This document shows, one piece after another, positions 17,866 to 26,825 of a stretch of DNA of 64,000 bases. Below the pieces are notes generated by a model. That model was given only the letters and a program-made list of their open reading frames with translations, was not told the origin of the DNA and searched no databases. The position numbers were made by a program, and so were the translations under genes. The DNA is from Bacteroidota bacterium (GTDB lineage Bacteria > Bacteroidota > Bacteroidia > Chitinophagales > LD1): positions 62,001 to 126,000 of the forward strand of contig CANJLD010000005.1 in the NCBI GenBank assembly GCA_947475165.1, written 5' to 3'. Numbering within the stretch: the stretch's first letter is position 1; every line of letters starts with the position of its first letter.

Positions 17866-20800
17866 ATGAAGAAATCTCTACTACTCTTCTCGTTTATTGT
17901 TTGCGGTTTTTTTGCCGAAGCGCAAAGTTTCGGTAACGAATGGATTACCGACCCAACCAAACCTTATTATAGAATTGACGTTCCAGTGGACGGTGTTTAC
18001 CGGATTCCCGGAGCTATTGTCAACTCTTACTTTGGGCCGTCTGTTCAAAAACAGAATTTTGTGCTTTATAACCACGGAAAAACTGTTCCCATTTATATTT
18101 CCGGTACGGGCAATACTTTAGGCAACAGCGATTATATTGAGTTTTATGGCAAGCACAACACCGGTGAGATGGATGCGCAACTTTACCGCAATCCTGATGA
18201 TCAGATGAATCCTACTTACAGCATGTTTACCAATACTTCTGCTTATTATTTAGCTGCTATAACTCCCGCATTACCTCATCCGAGATATACAGATACTTCT
18301 AATAATATTAACACAAGTCTTACACCTGAAAAGTATTTTATGTATTTATCGGAAGTGAATTACAATACGGGCATGTATTACGAGGGCAAATATGTGTCGC
18401 AAGGAAACACCGAGCTTTATAAATCTACTTTTGATGCTGGCGAAGGGTACACTTACAGCCAATATTTTGGCGGCAACGGGGCGCAAAATTTTACTGCTTT
18501 TACGCCCGGTGTTTATACTCAGGGACCGACAACTGCTGTTTTTAAAACAAGATACGCCAACAACTCGGCTTTTGAAGACCACCAAACAGAGGTGCGCATT
18601 AACAACAACTTGGTTTATTCGCAGCCTACTGGGGTTTCTGGTTTTAATTACAACAACATTACCACCACTTTTCCTGTTTCGCAATTGGTTAGCGGCAACA
18701 GCATTATAACTTATATTGAAAACATTACAGGCTTATCGAGCCAGAAACAAAATATTGTAGGAGCACTTTCTATTGATTACCCGCGCGATTTTAATTTCAG
18801 CAATGCCAATATTGGTGGCCAGCCGTTTTTTTATTTCCAATTAGAGGCTTCTACAACCAATAAATATTTAGAGATTCAGAATTTTAATGATGGCGGCACC
18901 ACACCGGTGCTTTACGATATAACCAACGGGCAAATTTACCGCTCGGCTCAATTGCCCGGCAGTAATCCGCTTAAATTTAATCTGCTTCCTTCAGCACAAA
19001 AGCGTGAGCTTGTTTTGCGGTCAGATATTGCTAACACTTCTTACTACACCGTTACTAATCTAAAGCTGGTAAACTTTGTTGACTACAGCAAGATCCAAAA
19101 CCAAGGCCAGTATATTATTATTACCGATGTTCAAAACCCGCAGTTGTTTCCTACCAGCGGTACTAACTATATTGAAGAATACCGCATTTACCGCGATAAT
19201 GTTTTAAATCCGAGTTCAGGAAAGTTTACCCAATGCCGTATTGCCGATGTGAATGTGCTATACGAGCAATTTGGTTATGGTATTACCAAATCTCCTTTAG
19301 GCCTTCGCAATTTCATTAATTATATAAGTACTGATACAGGAATTTCATTAAAAGCCAAATTTGTGTTTTTAATTGGCAAAGGGCGCGAAGCGCGCTTTTA
19401 CAGAAATGGCGGTGCGGCTTATAACCAATGTTTAGTTCCTACATTCGGTTATCCGGGTTCTGATAATTTATTGGCGGCTAGGCAGCAAAACGATGTGCCT
19501 AATGTAGCTATTGGCAGGCTGGCCGCCAGCGACAATAATCAGGTGCGCGACTATTTGAATAAAATAAAGGAATACGAAGAAGCGCAGAATGAGTATGTGT
19601 GCAACCAGGATATTCCTTCTAAAGAATGGCAGAAAGAAGTGCTGCATTTTAGCGGAGGAACTACTCCGAACGAACAAGGAAAGTTTAAAGGTTTTGTGAA
19701 CGGATACAAAGCAATTGCAGAAGATTCGTTGTGGGGAGTAAATGTTACCACTTTCTCTAAAGATAATAACGCGCCTATTTCAACATCGCTTGCCGATGTT
19801 ATAAAGGCGAAAATAAACAGCGGGGTTTCGTGGGTTACATTTTTCGGGCACTCCGCTACTGGTGCTTTTGATTTTAGTATTGATGAGCCGGAGAATTATA
19901 CCAATGCCGGAAAATACCCCATCATGCTTTCGAACGGATGCTTTTCGGGTTTTATTCACGATGCTACGGTAGGCTTTAGCGAGCGGTTTGTTTTGCAGCC
20001 CAACAAAGGCATGATTGCATTTATGGCAACTTCCAGTTTATCGGTGGATGGTGGCTTGAATGTTTTTTCGAACCAGTTGTATAAGAATACTTGTGTTAGA
20101 GATTACAACCAGCCATTGGGTATAGCGCTGAAGCAAACGCTGGAAGATATTTTTACTAATCCTTCTACCAGCGATATAACCCAAATGGTGGGCTACGAAA
20201 TGACGCTGCATGGTGACCCTGCATTAAAACCAAATCATTATCCTAAACCTGATTATGCGGTTGATGCTTCTTCGGTTTATACCGCTCCGCTTACTATTAC
20301 ACCGGGGCTTAATAATTTTGATGTAAATGTGGTGGTTACTAATTTAGGAAGGTGCAGTGTAGATGACACTTTGCCAAGCGGCACTGTAGTTAAAAGCAAA
20401 ATTAACGTAAGCTTAAAGCGCACCGTTTTTGATGCAAGCGGCAATCCTGTTTACTATTATTACAACAAAGATATACAGGCTCCGTTTTTTAAAGATACCG
20501 TTACATTTACCCTGCCGGTAAATATTTCTACACTAGGTTACGGACAAAACCTTTTTGAGCCGTACGTAGATGCTGAATTTAAGATTGATGAAATGGCGGA
20601 GTGTAACAACAGTTTAACCACACCGGTGTCTGCTTATATTCAGAACGATGATATTATTCCTATTTACCCATATGAGTTTGCTATTGTGCCGCAAAAGGGA
20701 GTTACGCTTAAGGCTTCTACCATAAACCCGTTTGCGCCTGTGCGCCCTTATCGTTTTCAGATTGACACTACCGAGTTATTCAATAGCCCCAAGTTAAAGG

Positions 20801-23139
20801 AAACAGTTGTTACACAAATTGGCGGTGTGGTGCATTGTCCTACTGATGTTGCTTATTACGAAAAAGACAGCACCGTTTTTTACTGGAGAGTAAAATTTGA
20901 TTCGACTGGTAAAGAATGGCATTACAGTTCGTTCATTTATCTGCAAGGCGAGTTTCCGGGTTGGAACCAGTCGCATCAGTTTCAATACCAAAAAGACAGT
21001 TACGAACGGATGGGCTTAGATGCTAACGACCGCGTTTTCAAATTTCCTTCTAACAATAATCAGATTCATGTGCGCACCGGTAAGGCAAATGCGGTGGGCG
21101 GTAATGTAGATTATGAAACCCTCGGTTGGGATTACAACAACTACAATGAGTATCGCTACCGCATGGGTGGTTGCGGTTATGCCAATCCTTTTCAGGGCTA
21201 TTCGGGCGGACTTACTTTTGCTGTCATTGACCACAACACCGGTTTGCCGAGACTAAGCCTTAACTGGAACGCTGACAACTGGGGCGACCAATATGGGAAT
21301 ATACATTGCAGCAACCACGCAGGCGAGCAAGCGGGATTTGATTTTAATACTACGGGTTACACTTCAAACCCCGATACTTCTGATGGTTATGGGTGGGATG
21401 CTTTGATTGCTAATTTCATCAACTCTATTCCTAACGATGATTATGTTTTGGTATATACCGTAAATAATCCGCCATACACCAGTTGGAGTCCTACTTTGGT
21501 AAATGCTTTAGGGCAGTTGGGTATTGTTACCACACAGTTTACCAACGGAAACCTGAATGGACAGTTTGTATATTTTACACAGAAAGGAAACGCGAATTAC
21601 AATCCGTTTTTTACTACCAGCGATGGAACTTCATCTATTATTGATGTTAATATTCCTTTGGCGGGTAACTGGTATCAGGGCAATTTTACTTCGCCTAAAA
21701 TTGGACCAACTAAAGAATGGGGCAGTGTGCATTGGGTAAAACAACCTGCCTTTGCCACACCGGCAGAAAACCCTTTGAACGATAAAGACACCCTTGATAT
21801 TATTGGTGTAAGATATGATGGTGTGGAAGAAGTACTGCTGAAGACTACTAATCCCAACAACTTAATAAGCACCACGGGTTTGAATACTATTTTTAATGAG
21901 CATTACCCTGTTGGCTCTACCGATTTAAAATACCCTTACCTAAAACTTCGGTTAAGTACGAACGATTCAATAACCAAAACACCTACCCAACTTTATTACT
22001 GGCGTGTGCTTTATAAAAAACCACCGGAGGCTGCTATCAATCCGGCAGCGCATTTTGTTCCGCCTAATACGGTAAACATTGGCTCTAAACTTCATTTCGA
22101 AATTGGTTTGGAAAACGTAACCGATGTGCCAATGGATAGTATGCTTACCAAATACACCATTCGCGATGCGGCTTTGAATACTTACAATTACTATATCCGG
22201 TACGATACACTTGGCGGACTTGATACTATGCATTTGGTTTTTGACAAACTGATTGACCAAAACAGTTTTATAGGACTGAACAAAATTATTATTGAAGCCA
22301 ACCCCGATGACGACCAGATTGAGCAATACCATTTCAACAACATTGCTGAGCTAAACTTTAGTGCCGTTGCCGATAAAATAAATCCGCTGCTCGATGTTAC
22401 TTTCGATAATCAGCATATTATGAATGGCGATATTGTTTCTGCCAAGCCGAATATTCTGATTGCCCTGCGCGATGAAAATAAATTCCTTGCACTTAACGAT
22501 ACTTCGCTTATTCAGGTTTATTTAAAATACCCGGGCGATGCCACGCCAAGAAGAATGAGTTTTGATGATATTGTCATGAAATTTTATCCGGCAGATTCTA
22601 CTCAACTGGCGCATGGCAACAAAGCGCAGATAGAGTTGCGACCAACCTTCACCATTGACGGAACTTATGAGTTATTGATTAAAGACCGCGACCGCAGCGG
22701 CAACAACAGTGCTACCAACGATGCTACTTATCAAGGAACACCGGCTACTTTCTTCGATTACAAAATTTCGTTCGAGGTTATTACCAAACCAATGGTGACG
22801 AATGTGTTGAACTATCCCAATCCGTTTACTACTTCTACCAAATTTGTTTTCACCATTACCGGCAGCGAGGTTCCTGACTTTATGAAAATTCAAATCCTTA
22901 CCATTAAAGGAACGGTGGTGAAGGAGATATTTAAAGAAGAATTAGGTCCGTTACGCGTAGGCCGTAACATTACCGAATACGCCTGGGATGGCCGCGACCA
23001 ATACGGTGATTTGCTGGCTAACGGCATTTACTTCTACCACGTTTCTACCCGCTTAGATGATAAGCAGATGGATGCAATGGGTATGAGTTACGATAAATAC
23101 TTTAAGAAGGGTTTTGGCAAAATGGCGATTATCCGGTAG
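17866..23139 (+). CDS. porU2: PorU2-type T9SS sortase-like gingipain-family protein
   Basis: 1757 residues, signal peptide 1-19. The central domain is a C25 (gingipain-like) peptidase, with the likely catalytic dyad at His662 (WVTFFGHSATGAFDF) and Cys692 (IMLSNGCFSGFIHD). Upstream is a large beta-rich region with YIEFYGKHNTGEMDAQLYRNP, typical of PorU. Downstream are Ig-like repeats and a C-terminal FlgD/T9SS-like domain (NYPNPFTTSTKFVFTI, EYAWDGRDQYGDLLANGIYFY). PorU cleaves the cargo sorting tail and attaches the protein to the surface. The PorU2 branch is longer (about 1700 residues) and its precise role is less well defined. The start at 17866 is 3 bp after the porV2 stop. Confidence 0.85.
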   Translation: MKKSLLLFSFIVCGFFAEAQSFGNEWITDPTKPYYRIDVPVDGVYRIPGAIVNSYFGPSVQKQNFVLYNHGKTVPIYISGTGNTLGNSDYIEFYGKHNTGEMDAQLYRNPDDQMNPTYSMFTNTSAYYLAAITPALPHPRYTDTSNNINTSLTPEKYFMYLSEVNYNTGMYYEGKYVSQGNTELYKSTFDAGEGYTYSQYFGGNGAQNFTAFTPGVYTQGPTTAVFKTRYANNSAFEDHQTEVRINNNLVYSQPTGVSGFNYNNITTTFPVSQLVSGNSIITYIENITGLSSQKQNIVGALSIDYPRDFNFSNANIGGQPFFYFQLEASTTNKYLEIQNFNDGGTTPVLYDITNGQIYRSAQLPGSNPLKFNLLPSAQKRELVLRSDIANTSYYTVTNLKLVNFVDYSKIQNQGQYIIITDVQNPQLFPTSGTNYIEEYRIYRDNVLNPSSGKFTQCRIADVNVLYEQFGYGITKSPLGLRNFINYISTDTGISLKAKFVFLIGKGREARFYRNGGAAYNQCLVPTFGYPGSDNLLAARQQNDVPNVAIGRLAASDNNQVRDYLNKIKEYEEAQNEYVCNQDIPSKEWQKEVLHFSGGTTPNEQGKFKGFVNGYKAIAEDSLWGVNVTTFSKDNNAPISTSLADVIKAKINSGVSWVTFFGHSATGAFDFSIDEPENYTNAGKYPIMLSNGCFSGFIHDATVGFSERFVLQPNKGMIAFMATSSLSVDGGLNVFSNQLYKNTCVRDYNQPLGIALKQTLEDIFTNPSTSDITQMVGYEMTLHGDPALKPNHYPKPDYAVDASSVYTAPLTITPGLNNFDVNVVVTNLGRCSVDDTLPSGTVVKSKINVSLKRTVFDASGNPVYYYYNKDIQAPFFKDTVTFTLPVNISTLGYGQNLFEPYVDAEFKIDEMAECNNSLTTPVSAYIQNDDIIPIYPYEFAIVPQKGVTLKASTINPFAPVRPYRFQIDTTELFNSPKLKETVVTQIGGVVHCPTDVAYYEKDSTVFYWRVKFDSTGKEWHYSSFIYLQGEFPGWNQSHQFQYQKDSYERMGLDANDRVFKFPSNNNQIHVRTGKANAVGGNVDYETLGWDYNNYNEYRYRMGGCGYANPFQGYSGGLTFAVIDHNTGLPRLSLNWNADNWGDQYGNIHCSNHAGEQAGFDFNTTGYTSNPDTSDGYGWDALIANFINSIPNDDYVLVYTVNNPPYTSWSPTLVNALGQLGIVTTQFTNGNLNGQFVYFTQKGNANYNPFFTTSDGTSSIIDVNIPLAGNWYQGNFTSPKIGPTKEWGSVHWVKQPAFATPAENPLNDKDTLDIIGVRYDGVEEVLLKTTNPNNLISTTGLNTIFNEHYPVGSTDLKYPYLKLRLSTNDSITKTPTQLYYWRVLYKKPPEAAINPAAHFVPPNTVNIGSKLHFEIGLENVTDVPMDSMLTKYTIRDAALNTYNYYIRYDTLGGLDTMHLVFDKLIDQNSFIGLNKIIIEANPDDDQIEQYHFNNIAELNFSAVADKINPLLDVTFDNQHIMNGDIVSAKPNILIALRDENKFLALNDTSLIQVYLKYPGDATPRRMSFDDIVMKFYPADSTQLAHGNKAQIELRPTFTIDGTYELLIKDRDRSGNNSATNDATYQGTPATFFDYKISFEVITKPMVTNVLNYPNPFTTSTKFVFTITGSEVPDFMKIQILTIKGTVVKEIFKEELGPLRVGRNITEYAWDGRDQYGDLLANGIYFYHVSTRLDDKQMDAMGMSYDKYFKKGFGKMAIIR

Positions 23140-23160
23140 TTACTTTTGTTGCCTAAGTTT

Positions 23161-23192
23161 AAGCGTGCCACGGTTCAGAACCATGGCACGCT
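23161..23192 (+). terminator. Intrinsic terminator of the porV2-porU2 operon
   Basis: Stem AAGCGTGCCA...TGGCACGCTT followed by GTTTTTT, 20 bp after the porU2 stop. Confidence 0.85.
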
Positions 23193-23222
23193 TGTTTTTT
23201 AAAGTTTCATGCAAATTTTAGC

Positions 23223-23250
23223 AAAAACTGCCCCTTTCAGGGCAGTTTTT
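23223..23250. terminator. Second intrinsic terminator-like hairpin
   Basis: AAAAACTGCCC/GGGCAGTTTTT stem with a 6-nt loop and flanking A and T tracts; could serve both strands. Confidence 0.7.
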
Positions 23251-23299
23251 TGTTTTCCCTTCTTTATTCAGAACAGTTTCCAGATGTGTACCGAAGGCA

Positions 23300-23593
23300 A
23301 CTGCATTCATGCAAAGAGTGTCTGCATACATGCAGAAGGTAATTGCATCCATGCAAAGGGTGTCTGCATACATGCAGAAGGTAATTGCATCCATGCAAAG
23401 GGCGTCTGCATTCATGCAGAAGGTAATTGCATCTATGCAAAGGGTGTCTGCATTCATGCAGAAGGCAATTGCACCCATGCAAAGGGCTTTTGCACCTATG
23501 CAAAAGGTAATTGCATCTATGCAAAGGGTGTCTGCATTCATGCAGAAGGCAATTGCACCCATGCAAAGGGCTTTTGCATCTATGCAGAAGGTA
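23300..23593. repeat. Minisatellite: 14 tandem 21-bp units
   Basis: Fourteen units of exactly 21 bp. Two types mostly alternate: ATTGCATCCATGCAAAGGG-type and TCTGCATACATGCAGAAGG-type, giving a 42-bp higher-order period. Each unit has a palindromic core TGCATNNATGCA. Because 21 is divisible by 3, several frames on both strands stay open and encode heptads such as NCIHAKG or MQKVIAS, but none has a recognisable start signal. The array lies between the convergent porU2 and K+ channel genes. Confidence 0.9.
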
Positions 23594-23667
23594 AGCGGAT
23601 ATGCAAGGGAGTTTGTCGGATGCGTCCGGAGGGTTAGAATACATGTCCGGAGAGCTGTAGTAGCTAT

Positions 23668-24672
23668 CTAACTAACCAGGTCCTGCACTTTATCAAGCTG
23701 GTCTTTTGAGCCCATTACAATCAGGCGATTGCCGGGACCCACTACAGTATCGTGAACAGGATTCAATGAATACTCGCCATCAGAAGTTTTTAAACCAAGA
23801 ATGGTGGCACCGGTATGTTTCCAGCAGTCGAGTTCTTTGAGTGAAATGGTTTTAGTGGTTTCAATTTCCGAAATATTAAAATGCTCGTTGCCTTGCGTTG
23901 CCATCAGGTCAACAAATTCTTTAATGTCGGGGTTCAACACCAAAGTAGCCATGTGTGCGCCACCAATTTTATCGGGCATAATTACATTGCTGGCACCGGC
24001 AGTTTTTAGTTTCCGCACCGATGAATCGTTTGAAGCACGGCTGATAATTTTCAGTTTCGGATTCAGTTCACGGGCAGTAAGTACTACGTATAAGTTGTCG
24101 GCATCTTCGGGCAGCGTGGTAAGCAAGGCACTCGCTTTCATAATACCGGCTTCAATCAGTGTTTCATCGCGGGTGGCATCGTCTTCTAAAATAAATTTTA
24201 TGTCAAAAGGCAAATCGTCTTTCCGCGATTCGCTTTTTTCAATCACCACAAAATCCTTTTGGCTGTTGTAAAAAATTTTGGCAGCTTCTCTCCCATTGCG
24301 CCCAAAGCCGCAAAGAATCACTTGTCCCTCCAGTTCATCTATAGAATTTTTCATGTTATACGATTTATAGGTTCGTGTAAACTCGCCATCTAAAAAATAA
24401 TTGGAGAGCTGCGTTAAGAAATAAGTAAAGGTGCCTATGTTGGCAATAATAAGTACGCTGGTAAAAATACGACCGGTGTCGCCCATCGGACGCACCTCTG
24501 TAAAACCAACGGTAGAAACGGTAATCACTGTCATGTAAAATGCTTCTACAAGCGTGTAGTTTTCAATAAGTATATACCCCACTGTACCTATCAAAAGAAT
24601 GATGGCAAAAAAAGCGAGGGCTATATATATTTTAAGAAAATACCGAACCGGCAGAAAGAATTTCATTCGCAA
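23668..24672 (-). CDS. Potassium channel protein (two-helix pore plus RCK/TrkA-N and TrkA-C domains)
   Basis: 334 residues. Two membrane helices (about 12-33 and 70-92) flank a pore loop containing the filter-like TVITVSTVGFTEV, with TVGF at residues 54-57. Next come a TrkA-N (RCK) Rossmann domain (about 112-230, with GQVILCGFGRNGREAAKIF) and a TrkA-C domain (about 250-334). The layout is that of MthK/Kch-type ligand-gated K+ channels; the RCK domain senses ions or nucleotides. The filter has Phe where TVGYG channels have Tyr, and Thr-Glu follow it. Such variants are common in this phylum, so K+ selectivity is likely but not certain. Confidence 0.85.
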   Translation of the reverse strand: MRMKFFLPVRYFLKIYIALAFFAIILLIGTVGYILIENYTLVEAFYMTVITVSTVGFTEVRPMGDTGRIFTSVLIIANIGTFTYFLTQLSNYFLDGEFTRTYKSYNMKNSIDELEGQVILCGFGRNGREAAKIFYNSQKDFVVIEKSESRKDDLPFDIKFILEDDATRDETLIEAGIMKASALLTTLPEDADNLYVVLTARELNPKLKIISRASNDSSVRKLKTAGASNVIMPDKIGGAHMATLVLNPDIKEFVDLMATQGNEHFNISEIETTKTISLKELDCWKHTGATILGLKTSDGEYSLNPVHDTVVGPGNRLIVMGSKDQLDKVQDLVS

Positions 24673-24741
24673 AGTTGTGTTTCGAAAATATAAAATGCTT
24701 TTACAACCCGAAACTGAAATGCATCCTGTATTTTTACCGCT

Positions 24742-25386
24742 ATGGAATCAGCGGCTGTTTCTTCTTCGCAAAAACTTTATCGTGTTGCCTTTGCACTCAG
24801 CATTTTCACCATAGTATATAACCTTATTGAAGGCGGTGTTTCCACTTACTTTGGTGTTAAAGATGATACCCTCGCGCTTTTCGGTTTTGGTTTAGATAGT
24901 TTTATTGAAGTTATTTCTGCCATAGGCATTGCGCACATGATTATACGCATTGCGCGAAACCCCAACACACACACCGATGAGTTTGAAAAAACTGCTTTAA
25001 AGATTACCGGTTACTCGTTTTATGCTTTGTGTGTAGTGTTAGTGCTGATGGCCGTTCAGAAAATAATTATTGGAGAAAACCCAACCACTACTTTTTGGGG
25101 AATTATTATCTCCTCGTTTTCTATTGTCGTCATGCTTGCCACCATTTACTGGAAAACTTCGCTCGGCAAACAATTAAATTCAGCTGCATTAATTGCCGAT
25201 GCTAACTGCGCTAAGGTTTGTGTTTATATGAGCGTGGTGTTGCTCGCTTCCAGTTTGCTTTACGAGTTCTTCCACATTCCTTATATAGATATTGCAGGAA
25301 CGGTGGGCATTATCTATTTCTCTTACAGTGAAGGCAAAGAATGTTTCGAGAAAGCCAGCGGCTTGCATAATTGCTGTGCGCATTAA
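24742..25386 (+). CDS. Cation diffusion facilitator-like membrane transporter
   Basis: 214 residues with about six hydrophobic segments. FGLDSFIEVISA in the second helix and AALIADANCAKVCVYMS in the fifth carry Asp and neighbouring polar residues placed like the metal site of cation diffusion facilitators. There is no cytoplasmic C-terminal domain; the tail is short and Cys/His-rich (HNCCAH). It probably exports a divalent metal ion across the inner membrane. It is divergently transcribed from the K+ channel gene, and its stop codon lies inside the long terminator stem that follows. Confidence 0.7.
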   Translation: MESAAVSSSQKLYRVAFALSIFTIVYNLIEGGVSTYFGVKDDTLALFGFGLDSFIEVISAIGIAHMIIRIARNPNTHTDEFEKTALKITGYSFYALCVVLVLMAVQKIIIGENPTTTFWGIIISSFSIVVMLATIYWKTSLGKQLNSAALIADANCAKVCVYMSVVLLASSLLYEFFHIPYIDIAGTVGIIYFSYSEGKECFEKASGLHNCCAH

Positions 25387-25427
25387 ACAGAGATGCCATC
25401 GCTTAAAGCGATGGCATCTCTGTTTAA
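25383..25427. terminator. Long bidirectional terminator between convergent transporter gene and cysK
   Basis: A near-perfect stem of about 20 bp (AAACAGAGATGCCATCGC with GCGATGGCATCTCTGTTT). It includes the transporter stop codon and ends 12 bp from the cysK stop. It shares GATGCCATCGCT with the terminator at 2236-2268. Confidence 0.85.
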
Positions 25428-25439
25428 TAGGTTTGCTAT

Positions 25440-26357
25440 TTACAACTCAAACAATCCTTCTACCGAAAGATAACGCTCACCGGTGTCGTAATTAAAACCG
25501 AGAACAGTTTTACCGGCAGGAATCTCCGGTAGTTTTTTAGCAATAGCAGCTAAAGTTGCACCGGATGATACTCCGCCAAACAGGGCTTCCTCTTTAGCTG
25601 CGCGAATGGTGTAATCAAAAGCTTCTTCTTTAGTAATCTGAATTACACCGTCAAGAATTTTCGTATCAAGGTTACCCGGAATAAACCCAGCACCAATTCC
25701 CTGAATAGGATGCGGTGAAGGTTGTCCGCCACTTATTACCGGTGATGCCGCAGGCTCAACTGCAAATACTTTCATATTTGGAAACTTTGCTTTCAGCACT
25801 TTCGCTACACCGGTAATATGTCCGCCTGTTCCCACACCGGTAATTACATAATCCACACCATTCGGGAAATCCTTCAGAATTTCTTCGGCAGTGGTGCGCA
25901 CATGCACATCAATGTTTGCCGGATTATCAAACTGCGAAGGAATCCATGAATCAGGTGTAGATGCGGCAAGTTCTTTTGCCTTTTCAATCGCGCCTTTCAT
26001 TCCTTTCTCGCGCGGAGTTAATTCGAAGGTTGCTCCGTATGCTTTCATCAGTCTGCGTCTTTCCACACTCATACTTTCCGGCATTACTAAAACAAGTTTG
26101 TATCCTTTCACCGCAGCTACAATTGCCAAACCAATACCGGTGTTACCTGATGTTGGTTCAATAATTACACTTCCCTTTTTCAGCAGACCTTTCTTCTCTG
26201 CATCTTCAATCATAGAAAGGGCTATCCGGTCCTTAATACTTCCACCGGGGTTTTGCTTTTCAAGCTTCACCCAAACTTCATGCGTGCTGCCAAATAATTT
26301 GTTGATGCGTAAATGTGGCGTGTTGCCGATGGTTTCTAAGATGTTGTTTGCTTTCAT
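25440..26357 (-). CDS. cysK: Cysteine synthase (O-acetylserine sulfhydrylase)
   Basis: 305 residues of the PLP fold-type II family. The PLP-binding lysine is Lys42 in NPGGSIKDR. Others: [10 protein letters not shown] (substrate loop), [10 protein letters not shown] (phosphate-binding loop) and [10 protein letters not shown]. It makes cysteine from O-acetylserine and sulfide, the second step after CysE, which is encoded upstream in the same direction. A four-helix-bundle gene separates the two. Regulation is probably through the leader-peptide attenuator in front of cysE, if one transcript spans all three genes. Confidence 0.95.
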   Translation of the reverse strand: MKANNILETIGNTPHLRINKLFGSTHEVWVKLEKQNPGGSIKDRIALSMIEDAEKKGLLKKGSVIIEPTSGNTGIGLAIVAAVKGYKLVLVMPESMSVERRRLMKAYGATFELTPREKGMKGAIEKAKELAASTPDSWIPSQFDNPANIDVHVRTTAEEILKDFPNGVDYVITGVGTGGHITGVAKVLKAKFPNMKVFAVEPAASPVISGGQPSPHPIQGIGAGFIPGNLDTKILDGVIQITKEEAFDYTIRAAKEEALFGGVSSGATLAAIAKKLPEIPAGKTVLGFNYDTGERYLSVEGLFEL

Positions 26358-26363
26358 ATTGTT

Positions 26364-26400
26364 TTAGTTAATGGTGAATAGCGAATGGCTAGTGGTAATA
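26364..26400. repeat. Left flank of the four-helix-bundle gene, TAGTGGTAAT-type repeat
   Basis: A segment reading AATGGTGAATAGCGAATGGC then TAGTGGTAAT. Similar words (TAGTAGCGAGTGGTAAGAGG on the minus strand) occur on the other side of the gene at about 26783-26825. The match is loose. Confidence 0.4.
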
Positions 26401-26402
26401 AA

Positions 26403-26768
26403 TTACTGCTTGCCCTCGCTGTTTGAAATTAGTTTAGAAAGTATTTTAAAAACTGACTGAGTAGACGAAGTGAGCAGTATAATATTGCTTTGGTTTAAAT
26501 ATCCAAGCATCAGGCATATTTCAATTTGTGTATCCAGTTCTACTAAAGATGAACGAGAGATTTCAAAAAACCGTCTCTTCTCCGCCTTTGAAATTCGCGA
26601 AGCACCTTCCGATAGATTAGAGACCACAGAAGCAGAAGCCCTTCTCATTTGCGAAGTCAGGTTGAATAATTCTTCCTTAGGAAAAGCAGCAGTGAGTTTG
26701 TAAATTTCTTTAGTTACCTCCATACTCAGTTTCCAAACCTCTAATTTCTTATGACTTAACTCTAACAT
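26403..26768 (-). CDS. Four-helix-bundle protein (23S rRNA intervening-sequence / S23 type)
   Basis: 121 residues. The signatures KKLEVWKLSMEVTKEIYKLT, FPKEELFNLTSQMRRASASV, NLSEGASR and FFEISRSSLVELDTQIEI are the standard S23/IVS-encoded four-helix-bundle family; such proteins form pentameric helical barrels related to the accessory protein Avd. Stand-alone copies are scattered in Bacteroidetes and their function is unknown. It lies between cysE and cysK in the same direction (about 45-55 bp gaps), with short repeat-like sequences on both sides, so it looks like an insertion into the cysteine operon. There is no rRNA gene nearby. Confidence 0.9.
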   Translation of the reverse strand: MLELSHKKLEVWKLSMEVTKEIYKLTAAFPKEELFNLTSQMRRASASVVSNLSEGASRISKAEKRRFFEISRSSLVELDTQIEICLMLGYLNQSNIILLTSSTQSVFKILSKLISNSEGKQ

Positions 26769-26782
26769 AAACTATGTTTTGC

Positions 26783-26825
26783 ATTTACTACTAGCTACTC
26801 GCCTCTTACCACTCGCTACTAGCTA
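26783..26825. repeat. Right flank of the four-helix-bundle gene with CTACTAGCTACTCGCC/CTCGCTACTAGCTA repeats
   Basis: CTACTAGCTACTCGCC and CCACTCGCTACTAGCTA lie between the four-helix-bundle start and the cysE stop. The cysE reading frame ends inside this repeat (stop at 26823). Confidence 0.5.

Noticed and set aside
23300-23593. Possible CRISPR array
   Set aside because: The units are contiguous, with no unique spacers, and no cas genes are near.
23209-23671. Overlapping open reading frames of 114-142 codons on both strands over the 21-bp array
   Set aside because: They exist because the 21-bp unit keeps frames open on both strands. Their heptads follow the DNA repeat and none has a supported start, so they are treated as by-products of the minisatellite.
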